Shown here: positions 1 to 9,149 of the stretch, one piece after another
How positions within the stretch are numbered: position 1 is the stretch's first letter
Layout of the letters: each line of letters begins with the position of its first letter
Source of the DNA: G963422275 sp963422275
Lineage (GTDB): Bacteria > Pseudomonadota > Alphaproteobacteria > Rhodobacterales > Rhodobacteraceae
Length of the DNA stretch: 64,000 bases
NCBI GenBank assembly: GCA_963422275.1
Contig: OY729418.1
Span: forward strand, 1,364,001-1,428,000
Reading direction: 5' to 3'
Program-made: the position numbers and the translations under genes
Notes under the pieces: generated by a model
What the model saw: the letters and a program-made list of their open reading frames with translations, nothing else
The model's database searches: none
Told to the model about the DNA's origin: nothing

Positions 1-2
1 GC

Positions 3-230
3 ATCGATCCTGTCCAGTTTGGCGTGATGGCCGGGTTGAATCTTTCGATCGGGCTCATTACGCCACCGTACGGGATCTGTCTCTATGTTGCCACGGTAGT
101 TTTCGAAGGGCGCGTGGAGAAGGTCTCGCGCAAGGTCTGGATGCCCCTCGTGCCAATGCTCGTCGTTCTTATGTTGGTTGCCTATGCGCCGCCAGTTGTA
201 CTGACCCTTCCCCAAATGTTTTTTCCGTAG
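3..230 (+). CDS. dctM: TRAP transporter large permease (DctM), C-terminal fragment
   Basis: The frame is open from the edge of the window, so only about the last 75 codons are present and the start lies upstream. The visible part contains NLSIGLITPPYGICLYVA, which matches the conserved LN..IG..TPP.G loop of the DctM/12-TM subunit of TRAP transporters, followed by one hydrophobic helix near the C-terminus. DctM forms the sodium-coupled channel in the inner membrane and takes substrate from the periplasmic protein DctP. The dctP gene starts 60 bp downstream on the same strand, so the two probably share an operon. Substrate unknown; likely a small carboxylate, given the CoA-linked catabolic genes nearby (inference). 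Confidence 0.75.
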   Translation: MDPVQFGVMAGLNLSIGLITPPYGICLYVATVVFEGRVEKVSRKVWMPLVPMLVVLMLVAYAPPVVLTLPQMFFP

Positions 231-289
231 CCGAGGCGCCGTTGCGCCACCATCTTCACAACCAACCACTCAAATCGGAGGAGAATCAA

Positions 290-1261
290 ATGAGAAACGC
301 AGTTGTTGCACTCGTTTCTGCCATGTCCATCATGCTTGGCTTGGCGGCGACGGCCCAGGAAATCACCATCAAGGTCGGCCATACAAACGCGGTCGATTCA
401 ATTCAGGACATGGGCCTGCAGAAGCTTCGCGAATTTCTTGAGGCGAAGACTGAAGGCAAGGCAACGATCGAGATCTTTGCGAATGGCCAGCTCGGCGACG
501 AGCGCCAGCTTGTGGAAGGCGTTCTTCTCGGCACTCTTGACATGGCAATGGTGTCAAATGCGATCACCAGCAACTTCGTGAACGATTTTCGCGTGCTCGA
601 CATGCCTTTCATGTTCGAGAATATCGCGATCCTCAGTCGCAAGATCGAAGGTCCAGCAAAGGCATTGACCCACAAAGCAGCGAAGGCTTCGGGTTTTCAG
701 CTTATCGGCACGTACTCGTCAGGAATTCGGCATATGATGACAAGCAAGCCGATTGCATCAATTGATGACCTTGCCAACATGAAGATCCGCACAATGCAGC
801 AGCCAATGCACATCGCCGCATTCCGAGCGTTCGGCGCCAATCCCACCCCGCTAGCGTATGCCGAACTGTACGGAGCTCTGCAAAGCGGAGTTGTCGACGG
901 GGCCGAAGGCGCCACTTCCGACTACAACGCAAAGAAATTCTACGAAGTCGCCGACCACTTCTCGCTAGTAGGTTGGCTGAATCTCCTTGCTCAGGTCTTC
1001 ATGAGCGAAAGCAAGTTCGCAAGCCTGCCTGATGATGTTCAAGCGGCGCTGCTCGAAGCAGGCACTGAATCGGCAATCTGGCAACGCCAGTACGTGATAG
1101 ACCAAGAGCAGCCGCTGCTTGCCGAACTGAGGGCAAAAGGCGTGGTCGTTGTGGACCCCGATGTCTCCGGCTTCAAGGCGTCAGCCGCTCCACTGTATGA
1201 GGGATTCATCGAGACTGATAGCCAGCAGGAACTGTTCGACGCGCTGGACGCGGTTGAGTGA
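290..1261 (+). CDS. dctP: TRAP transporter solute-binding protein DctP
   Basis: A 323-residue periplasmic binding protein of the DctP family. The start at 290 is chosen because GGAGGAG lies 7 bp upstream and the protein then opens with a signal peptide (MRNAVVALVSAMSIMLGLAA, cleavage near TAQ-E). An earlier in-frame start at 242 would bury that signal. Family features include GHTNAVDS near the mature N-terminus, the substrate-arginine region MKIRTMQQP and VVDGAEGA. It captures a small organic acid and delivers it to the permease encoded just upstream; no small DctQ subunit is visible in the window. A hairpin follows the stop codon. Confidence 0.92.
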   Translation: MRNAVVALVSAMSIMLGLAATAQEITIKVGHTNAVDSIQDMGLQKLREFLEAKTEGKATIEIFANGQLGDERQLVEGVLLGTLDMAMVSNAITSNFVNDFRVLDMPFMFENIAILSRKIEGPAKALTHKAAKASGFQLIGTYSSGIRHMMTSKPIASIDDLANMKIRTMQQPMHIAAFRAFGANPTPLAYAELYGALQSGVVDGAEGATSDYNAKKFYEVADHFSLVGWLNLLAQVFMSESKFASLPDDVQAALLEAGTESAIWQRQYVIDQEQPLLAELRAKGVVVVDPDVSGFKASAAPLYEGFIETDSQQELFDALDAVE

Positions 1262-1271
1262 CGTTCCCTGC

Positions 1272-1307
1272 GCACCGGCTGGGCATCCTGTCCCGGCCGG
1301 TGCTTCT
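1272..1307 (+). terminator. possible terminator after dctP
   Basis: GCACCGGC at 1272-1279 pairs perfectly with GCCGGTGC at 1296-1303. Three further G:C pairs (1281-1283 with 1292-1294) can stack inside, leaving an 8-base loop. Only a short T-poor tail (TTCT) follows, so this is a weak intrinsic terminator, but its place 10 bp after the dctP stop fits the end of the TRAP operon. The rest of the gap up to 1550 shows nothing else. Confidence 0.45.
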
Positions 1308-1550
1308 CATGCCGTCAGGATCTGAAAAGTTCGTTGAATCGAAATTTTCGGCTGCAATCGATCTCCGATGGCGGTGTTTGGTTTGACAGTATCTCGGTCT
1401 GATCTCTAATATATTGTTTTTGTTGGATAAAATTCAAACCGAGACATTGCCTTTGGAGCGACACCCGTCATTCCCGTTCGTCATGCTCTGCAAACTTCCG
1501 CTCGTTTGCGGTGTTTTGGCCGCACTCCCGAAGTTGGCATCATCATGTTT

Positions 1551-2468
1551 TCAATGTGTCGATTGTCTTGCCCTCGCCGCCCCAAGCCGAAGATTCATCG
1601 TTTGCTGAAAGCAGGCTTTAAAATCCTTGGTGAGGCGTGAAGGCATGCGATTTCTCGGCAGTACCACGGTCAGAGCGAGAGTGATTGCCGGTGAGAATGG
1701 AATCGCGACAAGATCGCTGAAATGACCGGAAGCCACTGTAATCTCGTCGATCAGGGCTACACCGCAGCCCTTTTGGGCTAGCCGTGCCGCCACATTCATG
1801 AACCTTACTTGCACATGGGGAGAATAACTCACGGATCTTCGTGCGAACGCTTCGGCAAATAGAATGCCGACAATGCTATGCAATGCTGGCGCGACCAGTC
1901 TTTCACCTGCAATATCCTCCGGGTCAACTCTGCCGTGGCTTGCCAGCGGATGATCTGACCTGCAAGCACACACCGCGCTCACAGCAGCGATTTCCTCCAA
2001 TACAAGGTCATGCCGTTTCGGTGCCTCAAGCACGAATCCTATGTCGCCAATGCCGGTCTCGATTTCATCCAAGACGCTCATCAGGGGCCGAGAATCCAGT
2101 TCGAAAGTTACAGCCTGATGCGTTTCGAGAAACGCCGAAATGGCATGTGGCAAGATTGATTCAGAGATTTCAGAGGTCGCAACCACTCTGATTCGTCCAA
2201 TTCGACCTGCCTTCAAGTCCTCGGCACATCTATTCACCGCCTGCTGATACATGAAGAGGGGTTCAGCCTTCTCCAGCATGAGCTTTGCTTCCTCGGTTGG
2301 AACGAGGCGATTGTTGATCCGCTCGAAGAGATTGAAACCAAGACTTGATTCTGCATGCTTGATTGCATTGCTCACGGCCGACTGCGACATTGCAAGCTCT
2401 TCCGCCGCCGCCACGGTGGTACGTCGCCGCATTACAGCCCGAACTATCTCAATCTGGCGCAGATTCAC
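1551..2468 (-). CDS. LysR-family transcriptional regulator
   Basis: A 305-residue protein of normal length for LysR-type regulators. Residues 1-60 form the winged helix-turn-helix (RTTVAAAEELAMSQSAVSNA, then a recognition region ending SSLGFNLFERINNRLVPTEE). Residues ~90-295 have the type-2 periplasmic-binding-protein fold used to sense an effector. It points toward the TRAP operon and ends about 290 bp from dctP, so it may control that transporter; LysR genes are more often divergent from their targets, so this is a weak inference. The effector is probably the transported acid or a metabolite of it. Confidence 0.9.
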   Translation of the reverse strand: MNLRQIEIVRAVMRRRTTVAAAEELAMSQSAVSNAIKHAESSLGFNLFERINNRLVPTEEAKLMLEKAEPLFMYQQAVNRCAEDLKAGRIGRIRVVATSEISESILPHAISAFLETHQAVTFELDSRPLMSVLDEIETGIGDIGFVLEAPKRHDLVLEEIAAVSAVCACRSDHPLASHGRVDPEDIAGERLVAPALHSIVGILFAEAFARRSVSYSPHVQVRFMNVAARLAQKGCGVALIDEITVASGHFSDLVAIPFSPAITLALTVVLPRNRMPSRLTKDFKACFQQTMNLRLGAARARQSTH

Positions 2469-2941
2469 ATCTCATTCCAACCTGTCGGCACTGTTGGGAT
2501 CGAAGTGCCCAAACATGAAACCGGATTCATGGTAACGAGGTTTGCATCGCGTGTCGACCGCTGCCGTCAGACCGAATGCATCAGATCGGTTCTTCCTGTC
2601 TGCGCACTCACAATCCTTGGGGCTAGCAACAGCAAGACATCAAGCCCAAGCAAAGGGGTCGAGGAGGAGGCTCGCCCAGTGTTTGGGCAAGAGGTTCTGC
2701 AACTGACTCTGCGGCTAGGGACGTTTTCCAACTGCCCTGCAAGTTGCGACCGCGGGCGGCCCCGGTTCAGCAAGGTGCTGCAGTTTCTAAATCGTCAGGG
2801 ATGAAAATGCTGGCCAGACAGCTTGAGGGTGCAGGATCGTCCTTTTAGCCCGTTGAGAACTTACCCGAAACGACACGCTCGGTGAAGAAGCCGCAACATT
2901 CGCGCTGTATATGCATGCATGCTTCAAGCAAGATGGCATTG
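2469..2941. other. gene-free stretch upstream of the LysR gene
   Basis: No credible coding sequence. Several frames stay open for 60-150 codons on either strand, but none has a ribosome-binding site or a recognisable motif. The part next to 2468 must hold the promoter of the LysR gene; no clear -35/-10 pair could be picked out. The last eight bases (2942-2949) belong to the target duplication described with the IS1595-bounded unit. Confidence 0.5.
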
Positions 2942-2949
2942 AAATCGAA

Positions 2950-3388
2950 GGCTCAATTCGTGAATTGCAGGCAAGGTCTGTTCATTGCTGCCACAAGACA
3001 GGCTCTTGGCGATGGATGGCCGGTCGCGAAGCGCGACGAGATGGAACCACCTCGGACAGCTGTCGAGACACTTGGTGGCGATGCCGCGGAAGCGCCGCAG
3101 GAAGGCCTTGATCTGGCTGTGGCGGCTGTTGACCGTCTGGATGTGCAGTGCGCCCCTCAACACCTCGCCGGCCGAGGCGTTGAGGCTCTCGTGCTTGATG
3201 TCCAGCGCCGCTGCCTCGGTGATGCGCCGAAGGCCAGCCAGCGCTCCTTGTGATACAGGCCCGACACCGCCCCGACACCGCAATGCGGACAGCACCGTCG
3301 CCACTTTCTCGCACTGCGCAACCGTCAAATCGTCAACCCGCGACAGCCAGTTCCGAAACTGTTCGTGGTCCATCCGTCCAGCCTCCAA
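2950..3388 (-). pseudogene. IS1595-family transposase remnant (left end of the unit)
   Basis: A minus-strand frame encodes two separated pieces of an ISXO2/IS1595-type transposase. The N-terminal piece is MDHEQFRNWLSRVDDLTVAQ (start at about 3373). The C-terminal piece includes HIQTVNSRHSQIKAFLRRF and ends in CLDSCPRWFHL. The central DDE nuclease core is missing, so the product cannot be active. The same N- and C-terminal pieces recur at about 11220-11608 and 48224-48581. The left terminal repeat starts at 2950; the right end of this copy could not be found. Confidence 0.65.
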
Positions 3389-3994
3389 GGCAGACTAGGC
3401 ACACAATAGCTCAATGACACCAGTATGATAAATACAACCCACTAGGCTCGGGTGGACGGTGGTGTTCTGCACCAGCATCGGTTTGTTGCAGGAGATGCGT
3501 CGATGGCCCGTGCTTGGCGGTCGAAAAGGTCACGGCGACGCGCGAGATCAAGGGCCAGCAACAGCGGAAGCGTGCCACTGCCTGAACGCGGTGCGCTCGA
3601 TGCGGCGATGAACGAGGACTGACAGCCACTTGAAAGAGCGGCCCAAAACTTGCGTTGATGCGCTGGGCAGGCACTGAATGGCGCAATAACGCCTTGCTCG
3701 ATATGGTTCGTACCGTCGCCAAGCTACCACCAAAAGAGATAATTGAAAAGCGATTGCCCTGTCAGCATAGAGTTGGAACTTGACAAATGCCCAAGTATGT
3801 GCTAGCATTATAGTCATAGTACGGCCCGATATTTATCGGCCTTCGCAGAGGTCTGGATATTTATTTGTCGTCGTACCCACCAACCGAGCGAGAGCGCTTT
3901 TACAGTGCGGACGGTCTTTTGGGAATCCGATGTGCTGAGCAGAATCGATCATTTATGATGCCAGCCAGCTAATCCATCTTGGGAATTGGGAATA
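3389..3994. other. gene-free stretch before the four-gene defence operon
   Basis: No gene recognised. Minus-strand frames at 3411-3722 and 3548-3817 are open but have no motif or start signal. The right half contains a good sigma-70-like promoter (3780-3808) and about 180 bp of AT-richer leader before the first gene of the operon. Confidence 0.45.
3780..3808 (+). promoter_or_regulatory. predicted promoter of the four-gene defence operon
   Basis: A perfect -35 box TTGACA (3780-3785) is followed after 17 bp by TAGCAT (3803-3808). Overlapping alternatives such as TATAGT (3809-3814) have poorer spacing. It points toward the first gene, about 185 bp upstream of its ATG, and is the only consensus-like promoter in this gap. 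Confidence 0.5.
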
Positions 3995-4798
3995 ATGGTC
4001 AGCTTCGAACAAGCCTGCAGTGATGCTGAAAGAGCCGCCGAGGCGGCACGGAAGTCTGCCAATAGCGTGGCCTCGCAGGCTCGTGCATTGGCGAAAGCTG
4101 CCCAGACCGGAAATGTAGCAGGTATCAAGCGCTGTCAGGAGAAATTGCAAGAAGCTTTGATAATACTTCAGCAAGAGGTTTCGAATGCTGGCTCAAGTTG
4201 GCCTTTTTCGGACGAAGAAGAACCACGGCTATTTGGTGAACAGTATGTGGATTCACTCAAGGTCGCAGCAGTTTCGAAGGGCCTGAAAATTCATGAACGG
4301 GACGGACTTTTGATCTCCTATCCCTCAATCGTGCGGATACTTCCAGAAGAACGCGCAGTAAAGATAGACAGGAAGAAAGTGCCGACGGCAAGACCATCAC
4401 ATCTTGTTGACCTCCTTCTCGCGAATCAGAAAAAATCCAGCAGCTTTTCTCCGGCACGATTTCTTGAATCTTTATATGCTGTGTACGTTGATATTGTAAG
4501 AGAAACCTCTCTGGATCTCCTGTCAGTGAGCAGTGGACGCGTTGTGCCGTTGGCCAGGATCTACAAGTTGATGACGGCTCTGCCGGGCATCGGCCGCGAC
4601 TATGATCGCAAAGACTTTGCTCGCGATTTGTATATCCTGGATTTGAAGGGGCCTCAACGCACCAGGAAAGGTGCCAAAGTCTCGTTTTCGTCATCCACTG
4701 GATCCCGGAAGCGTTCGAACGACTTGTTTTCTTTCATCGGACCAAATGGCGATAACGCCGAATACTACGGAATCCGATTCAGCAAGGACGACCAATGA
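3995..4798 (+). CDS. uncharacterised protein, first gene of the defence operon
   Basis: A 267-residue protein that I do not recognise. Residues ~5-60 are alanine-rich and helical with heptad-like spacing (ERAAEAARKSANSVASQARA), suggesting a coiled coil. The remainder is a mixed region with SYPSIVRILPEERAVKIDRK and, near the C-terminus, EYYGIRFSKDD. No signal peptide or membrane segment. ATG at 3995 is preferred over an in-frame TTG at 3986; a weak GGGA lies upstream. Its stop overlaps the next start by ATGA (4795-4798), so the two are translationally coupled. By position it may take the place of the TerB-like component of Shango-type operons, but no TerB motif is visible. Confidence 0.75.
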   Translation: MVSFEQACSDAERAAEAARKSANSVASQARALAKAAQTGNVAGIKRCQEKLQEALIILQQEVSNAGSSWPFSDEEEPRLFGEQYVDSLKVAAVSKGLKIHERDGLLISYPSIVRILPEERAVKIDRKKVPTARPSHLVDLLLANQKKSSSFSPARFLESLYAVYVDIVRETSLDLLSVSSGRVVPLARIYKLMTALPGIGRDYDRKDFARDLYILDLKGPQRTRKGAKVSFSSSTGSRKRSNDLFSFIGPNGDNAEYYGIRFSKDDQ

Positions 4799-5754
4799 CC
4801 AATGCGGTCGCGGTAGCCGAATGGCTGAACCATATAGATCGCGAGTATCTGTCAACATTCATCAAGGACGGAGGGGCTGCGGTAAAATTCGCAGTAACCA
4901 CCGAGGAACGACGGCAGGTTCTTGTCGATGGACTGAAGGCTCGTTGCGAAGAGCGGAAGTACCTGTTTGTACTATTGGACGCGGTCACAAGGCGTGTCCA
5001 CATGCCGCAGGATATTTTTTTCGGTCTGGCATCGCAGATCGATTGGCGACTCCTTGCTCGCCGCGTGATCTTGCGCTTGCTCATGGAGAAGAGCTATCAC
5101 GTCGATGACATCGACCCGAAAAGCAGGGCTAACATTGTCGACGCCGTCGCCCACGCTAACGATATCGAATCGCAGGTGGTTCTTTTGCAATTACGACCAT
5201 CCTTGCAGAATGAGATTCTTAAGAACGCCAATATGGCCAAGGCTTTTCGGATAGCCATGACACATCTCTGCTTCACCGAAAGCGAGAACTCGACGCAGGA
5301 GGTGTATGCCGGGCAGCCGCTGCTCGACTGGCTTACCGGCAAAAACACGCGGATCGGCAATGTCAAGCACTTCGAAATTCGCACGCCCATCAACCGAACA
5401 ACTGCACGCTATTTTATTGAATCAGCCCTCTATTGGGTGCGTTATGCAGACTATTCAGGAACGGTGATTCTTCTGGACAACGCCCGTGTGATGCTGTCTC
5501 GCAATCCGAGAGATGGACGAAGGTATTACACAAAGGCGATGACCGTGGATCATTATGAGCTGCTTCGAGAGTTTATTGATGACGCGCACCGATTGTCAGG
5601 ATCGTTGCTGGTCACGCTAACGGACTACGAATTCGTCGATGAGCAATCGAAGAGAGGCTGGAGCATCTACGACGCTCTTCGCACCAGAGTGATGGACGAC
5701 GTTCGTGACCGACACCTTGCTAATCCGGTGGCGGCTCTGGTGCGGCTTTCATAG
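4795..5754 (+). CDS. BREX/Shango-type ATPase-like protein lacking a Walker A motif
   Basis: A 319-residue protein whose C-terminal half resembles the second half of BrxC/BrxD-type ATP-binding proteins (DUF2791-like). It has GTVILLDNARVML in the Walker B position, then a helical segment HYELLREFIDDAHRLSGSLL, and ends IYDALRTRVMDDVRDRHLAN...VRLS. No GxxGxGK[ST] is found anywhere and the Walker B acidic residue is replaced (LLDN), so it is probably a non-hydrolysing partner of the true ATPase encoded next. It overlaps the upstream gene by 4 bp and ends 10 bp before the likely next start. Family assignment rests on motif resemblance only. Confidence 0.72.
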   Translation: MTNAVAVAEWLNHIDREYLSTFIKDGGAAVKFAVTTEERRQVLVDGLKARCEERKYLFVLLDAVTRRVHMPQDIFFGLASQIDWRLLARRVILRLLMEKSYHVDDIDPKSRANIVDAVAHANDIESQVVLLQLRPSLQNEILKNANMAKAFRIAMTHLCFTESENSTQEVYAGQPLLDWLTGKNTRIGNVKHFEIRTPINRTTARYFIESALYWVRYADYSGTVILLDNARVMLSRNPRDGRRYYTKAMTVDHYELLREFIDDAHRLSGSLLVTLTDYEFVDEQSKRGWSIYDALRTRVMDDVRDRHLANPVAALVRLS

Positions 5755-5764
5755 AAGTAATCGC

Positions 5765-7036
5765 ATGGTATCTTGCATGGACGGAAAACTCGAGGCCCGG
5801 CTGGCGGTGGAAGCCTTGCGCAACGGCGTGCCAAACAGGGAAGCCGTGCGGAAATTAGGGTGCAATCAACCGCAGGCCGAGGAACGGTTTATCGAAATGT
5901 TAGATGGGGCGTCGGACACCCAAGGCAGAACAGACTCTCACGGATTGCTTGTTTCCGGAGATTTCGGCTCGGGAAAGTCACATCTCTTGGCACACTTGGA
6001 ACATCTTGCTCTCTCCAGAAATTTCATTTGCAGCAGGGTTGCAATCAGCAAGGAGACCCCCCTTTACGATCTGGGGAAAGTGTTTGTGTCGGCCATCGAA
6101 AACGGCCGGATTCCCGACCGGCGCGGACGATTAATCGAAGAGCTCACGCTATCCCTGAAACCGGAATCCGAGAAATACAGGGTCTTTTCTCACTGGGCTG
6201 ACAGCGCCGCCGTGCACGGCTCTTTGAGCATGATCTTTCCCGCAAGTCGGGTCGTACACGAACAATCGAAAGATCAGGATCTCATCAGCGAGATCGAATC
6301 GTTCTGGGCGGGGGACCGCATACTGATTTCCACTATTCGCAAAGGATTGAGGCTGATCAATCAGTCGCAATATTACAAGTTTAATGCTCCAAAAGCCGCC
6401 GACCTTCCGCCGCAGAAATTGCGGTTTGCTGTCGAGTTGATCAAGAGCGCTGGCTATCGGGGCTGGGTCGTGCTTCTAGATGAAGTCGAGCTGATCGGCT
6501 CGTATTCGATATTGCAGCGTGGTCGTTCGTACGCGGAGATAGCGCGGTGGATGGGGTGCACAAAGGGAGAAAGTTACCCTGGTCTGATCGTGGTAGGCGC
6601 AGTTACGGATGACTTTGCCTCCGCTATCATCAGCCCGGATGGACAGAAGAAAGACAAAGACTACGTTCGACCCAAACTGGAGCAAAGCACAAAATATAAC
6701 GCTCTCGGAGCCCTCGCTGAGAGCGGCATGCGGTTGCTGGAGCGGGACTGTCTGACACTGAAGCCTCCTAGCGACGCAGACGTGAAGGCGGCTGTAGAGT
6801 TGTTGCATGGCTTATACAGTCGAGCCTACGACTGGGAGCCACCTTCCCGCGATGCGACGACCGGGGGAGCGAGATTTCAACGGCTGATGCGTTACAAGGT
6901 CCGTGCAGCGATCAACGAGTGGGACCTGTGTCGCCTGTATCCGGACTATCGGCCCGACACTGAGTTCGAAGGCTTTACCACTACGTATGAAGAGAACTCC
7001 GATTTGGAGCGAGAAACTAAGGACGACCCCGAATAA
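5765..7036 (+). CDS. BrxD-like P-loop ATPase (BREX system ATP-binding domain)
   Basis: About 423 residues from ATG 5765; an upstream in-frame GTG at 5705 would overlap the previous gene by 50 bp and is less likely. Walker A is GLLVSGDFGSGKSHLLAHLE (residues ~55-75) and Walker B is GWVVLLDEVELIGS (~235). The order and spacing fit the DUF2791/BrxD family, the ATPases of BREX types and of TerB-linked operons. In those systems the ATPase works with a helicase, as here with the SNF2 protein encoded 22 bp downstream. The substrate is probably DNA or a DNA-bound complex in the cytoplasm (inference). Confidence 0.82.
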   Translation: MVSCMDGKLEARLAVEALRNGVPNREAVRKLGCNQPQAEERFIEMLDGASDTQGRTDSHGLLVSGDFGSGKSHLLAHLEHLALSRNFICSRVAISKETPLYDLGKVFVSAIENGRIPDRRGRLIEELTLSLKPESEKYRVFSHWADSAAVHGSLSMIFPASRVVHEQSKDQDLISEIESFWAGDRILISTIRKGLRLINQSQYYKFNAPKAADLPPQKLRFAVELIKSAGYRGWVVLLDEVELIGSYSILQRGRSYAEIARWMGCTKGESYPGLIVVGAVTDDFASAIISPDGQKKDKDYVRPKLEQSTKYNALGALAESGMRLLERDCLTLKPPSDADVKAAVELLHGLYSRAYDWEPPSRDATTGGARFQRLMRYKVRAAINEWDLCRLYPDYRPDTEFEGFTTTYEENSDLERETKDDPE

Positions 7037-7058
7037 GATCGCCACGTGGGTTCCGACG

Positions 7059-9149
7059 ATGCTTACACGTATCTCCACATCTCGAAGACATGAAGACGAA
7101 GGGGCAGAGGCGGTCGGGTGGATGCGGTTTGTCGAAGCAGAGGACGGCCGGTGCATTCACGCTGGTCTGTTCGTGACCTCGGCACAGGGGGAGCCTCTGG
7201 GATTTTGCTTCACCCGAGGAGAAATTCAAGGTCATGCAGATGAGTGTGTGCGAGCAGCTCTGGTAGATTCCTTTCTCCGACATTCCACGGAACCGCCAAT
7301 CTTGCTGTTCGGCTTGGCGAAGGAGATATCCCTGCGGACGTTCCAAGTCTTGAGTCTTGGTATGCCCCTTTGCCGTATTCGTCCGGTACCAGCGGAGGTA
7401 AATGGGGTAATGTCAGGCAGGACAGCGGATAACCTTGCTCACCGTATGCTCTGGGCAGCTAAGCCTCCCACTCCAGAAACAACGTCGCGCAAGATTCTCG
7501 ACCACATCATGCAATGGACCGATCCGTTTGAGCCGCTGGAGCGCACTGCCAAAGGGTTGGCGGAAGCCTTTGCCGACCCCAGGGTCAGGGGGTTAACCGG
7601 AGCCCCCGGACTGAGGACGGTGGTCGCGTTAGCGCGTGCCCGCGAGAACATCAAGAGGCGCGTAGGGAGCACCGCGACACCAAACAGGGCCGTGCCCATT
7701 GAAGAATCGGGGAACCAAAACAAACACGACCTAGCCGAGCGGCTGTGGGCAACGCTAGCCGTGCCTCGGACTGAACCGTCTCTCGGTCCGCTGGATACGA
7801 AGCTAGAATGGCACTCCAAGCTTATGCCTTTTCAGCGTGACGGCGTCCGCACTCTTATCGAGATGGACCGCTTGCTTTTGTCGGATGACATGGGCCTAGG
7901 CAAGACAGTGCAAGCTGTCGCAGCGATGCGGATACTTAAAGCGCAGGGAGAAATCGGATCGTGCCTCGTGGTGGCCCCTGCCGGTGTGCTCGACCAGTGG
8001 CGGGCGGAACTTACGCGATGGGCACCGGAGCTTAGCGCGATTATCATCCGCGGCGGAGCGAATGATCGAGGCTGGCAGTGGCGAGCCGACAAAGACGTCA
8101 AGCTCGTGAGCTACGACGTTCTGCGTCAGGATGCTGAATTTCTGAGGAGACTCTCTTCTTCGAGGGGAGTGTTGGACTTAGTCGTTCTGGATGAAGCACA
8201 AAGAATCAAAAACCGCAACATCACAAGCGAGGCTGCGAAAAATCTAGCAAGGCTGCGGTCTTGGGCTCTGACCGGCACGCCCATCGAGAACGACGAAGAA
8301 GAATTGGCTTCCATCATGGAGTTCGTCGATCACGACGAGGGAATGCCGCCCAAACGCTATCAGCCAGGCTTGGCACTGCGGGAGCGGCATCGTGAACTGC
8401 AGCTTAGACGCAAGAAGGGCGATGTGCTCCACGATCTCCCGCCTAGACTGGAGACCAGATTGACGATCCCGCTATATCAAGACCAACGCGACAGCTACGA
8501 CAAGGCCGAACGCGATGGGATCGTCTATCTGAAGTCTCTCGGTGCCGAAGTTGGAATCCAACACATTTTGGAGTTGATCACTCGTTTGAAACAGATCTGC
8601 AATGCCGATCCAAAGACAGGGACATCAAGCAAGCTAGACGACATTAAGAACAGGCTTTGGAGCCTGACGGCTCAAGGCCATAAGGCCCTAGTCTTCTCTC
8701 AATACAAGAACGACACTTCCGGTGTAGCAGCTGCAGCCAACCATCTACGGGCATTTAATCCGGTAACATTGACCGGCGATACGCCAGTTGACAAGCGTTT
8801 GGAACTAATCAATCAATTCAAGGTCGGGAAAACTCATAAGGCACTGATCATATCGCTGCGGGCAGGCGGCCTTGGCCTTAATTTACAGGAAGCGTCCTAC
8901 GTGTTCCATCTTGATCGCTGGTGGAATCCGGCCGTGGAGCGGCAAGCTGAGGACCGAAGTCACCGCTTTGGCCAGACAGTCAAGGTGAACGTGATCAAGT
9001 ATACTTGTAAGGATACCATCGAAGAGCGCATTGACCAGATACTGCAACAAAAGCAAGCGTTGTTCGATCTGCTAGTTGATGATGTGTCAATGGACATTTC
9101 AACACGAATGAGTCGCAAGGAGCTGCTGAGTCTTTTCGGCCTTGATTAA
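7059..9149 (+). CDS. SNF2-family helicase of the defence operon
   Basis: A 696-residue protein from ATG 7059. The N-terminal ~240 residues are an unrecognised domain (HAGLFVTSAQGEPLGFCFTR). The helicase core follows: Q-like KLMPFQRDGVRTL, motif I LLSDDMGLGKTVQA, motif II DLVVLDEAQRIKN, motif III SWALTGTPIEN, motif V LRAGGLGLNLQEASYVFHLD and motif VI RQAEDRSHRFGQ. SNF2 proteins are ATP-driven translocases on double-stranded DNA. Paired with a BrxD-like ATPase, the layout partly recalls Shango and BREX helicases. It is the last gene; no terminator was identified after it. Confidence 0.9.
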   Translation: MLTRISTSRRHEDEGAEAVGWMRFVEAEDGRCIHAGLFVTSAQGEPLGFCFTRGEIQGHADECVRAALVDSFLRHSTEPPILLFGLAKEISLRTFQVLSLGMPLCRIRPVPAEVNGVMSGRTADNLAHRMLWAAKPPTPETTSRKILDHIMQWTDPFEPLERTAKGLAEAFADPRVRGLTGAPGLRTVVALARARENIKRRVGSTATPNRAVPIEESGNQNKHDLAERLWATLAVPRTEPSLGPLDTKLEWHSKLMPFQRDGVRTLIEMDRLLLSDDMGLGKTVQAVAAMRILKAQGEIGSCLVVAPAGVLDQWRAELTRWAPELSAIIIRGGANDRGWQWRADKDVKLVSYDVLRQDAEFLRRLSSSRGVLDLVVLDEAQRIKNRNITSEAAKNLARLRSWALTGTPIENDEEELASIMEFVDHDEGMPPKRYQPGLALRERHRELQLRRKKGDVLHDLPPRLETRLTIPLYQDQRDSYDKAERDGIVYLKSLGAEVGIQHILELITRLKQICNADPKTGTSSKLDDIKNRLWSLTAQGHKALVFSQYKNDTSGVAAAANHLRAFNPVTLTGDTPVDKRLELINQFKVGKTHKALIISLRAGGLGLNLQEASYVFHLDRWWNPAVERQAEDRSHRFGQTVKVNVIKYTCKDTIEERIDQILQQKQALFDLLVDDVSMDISTRMSRKELLSLFGLD

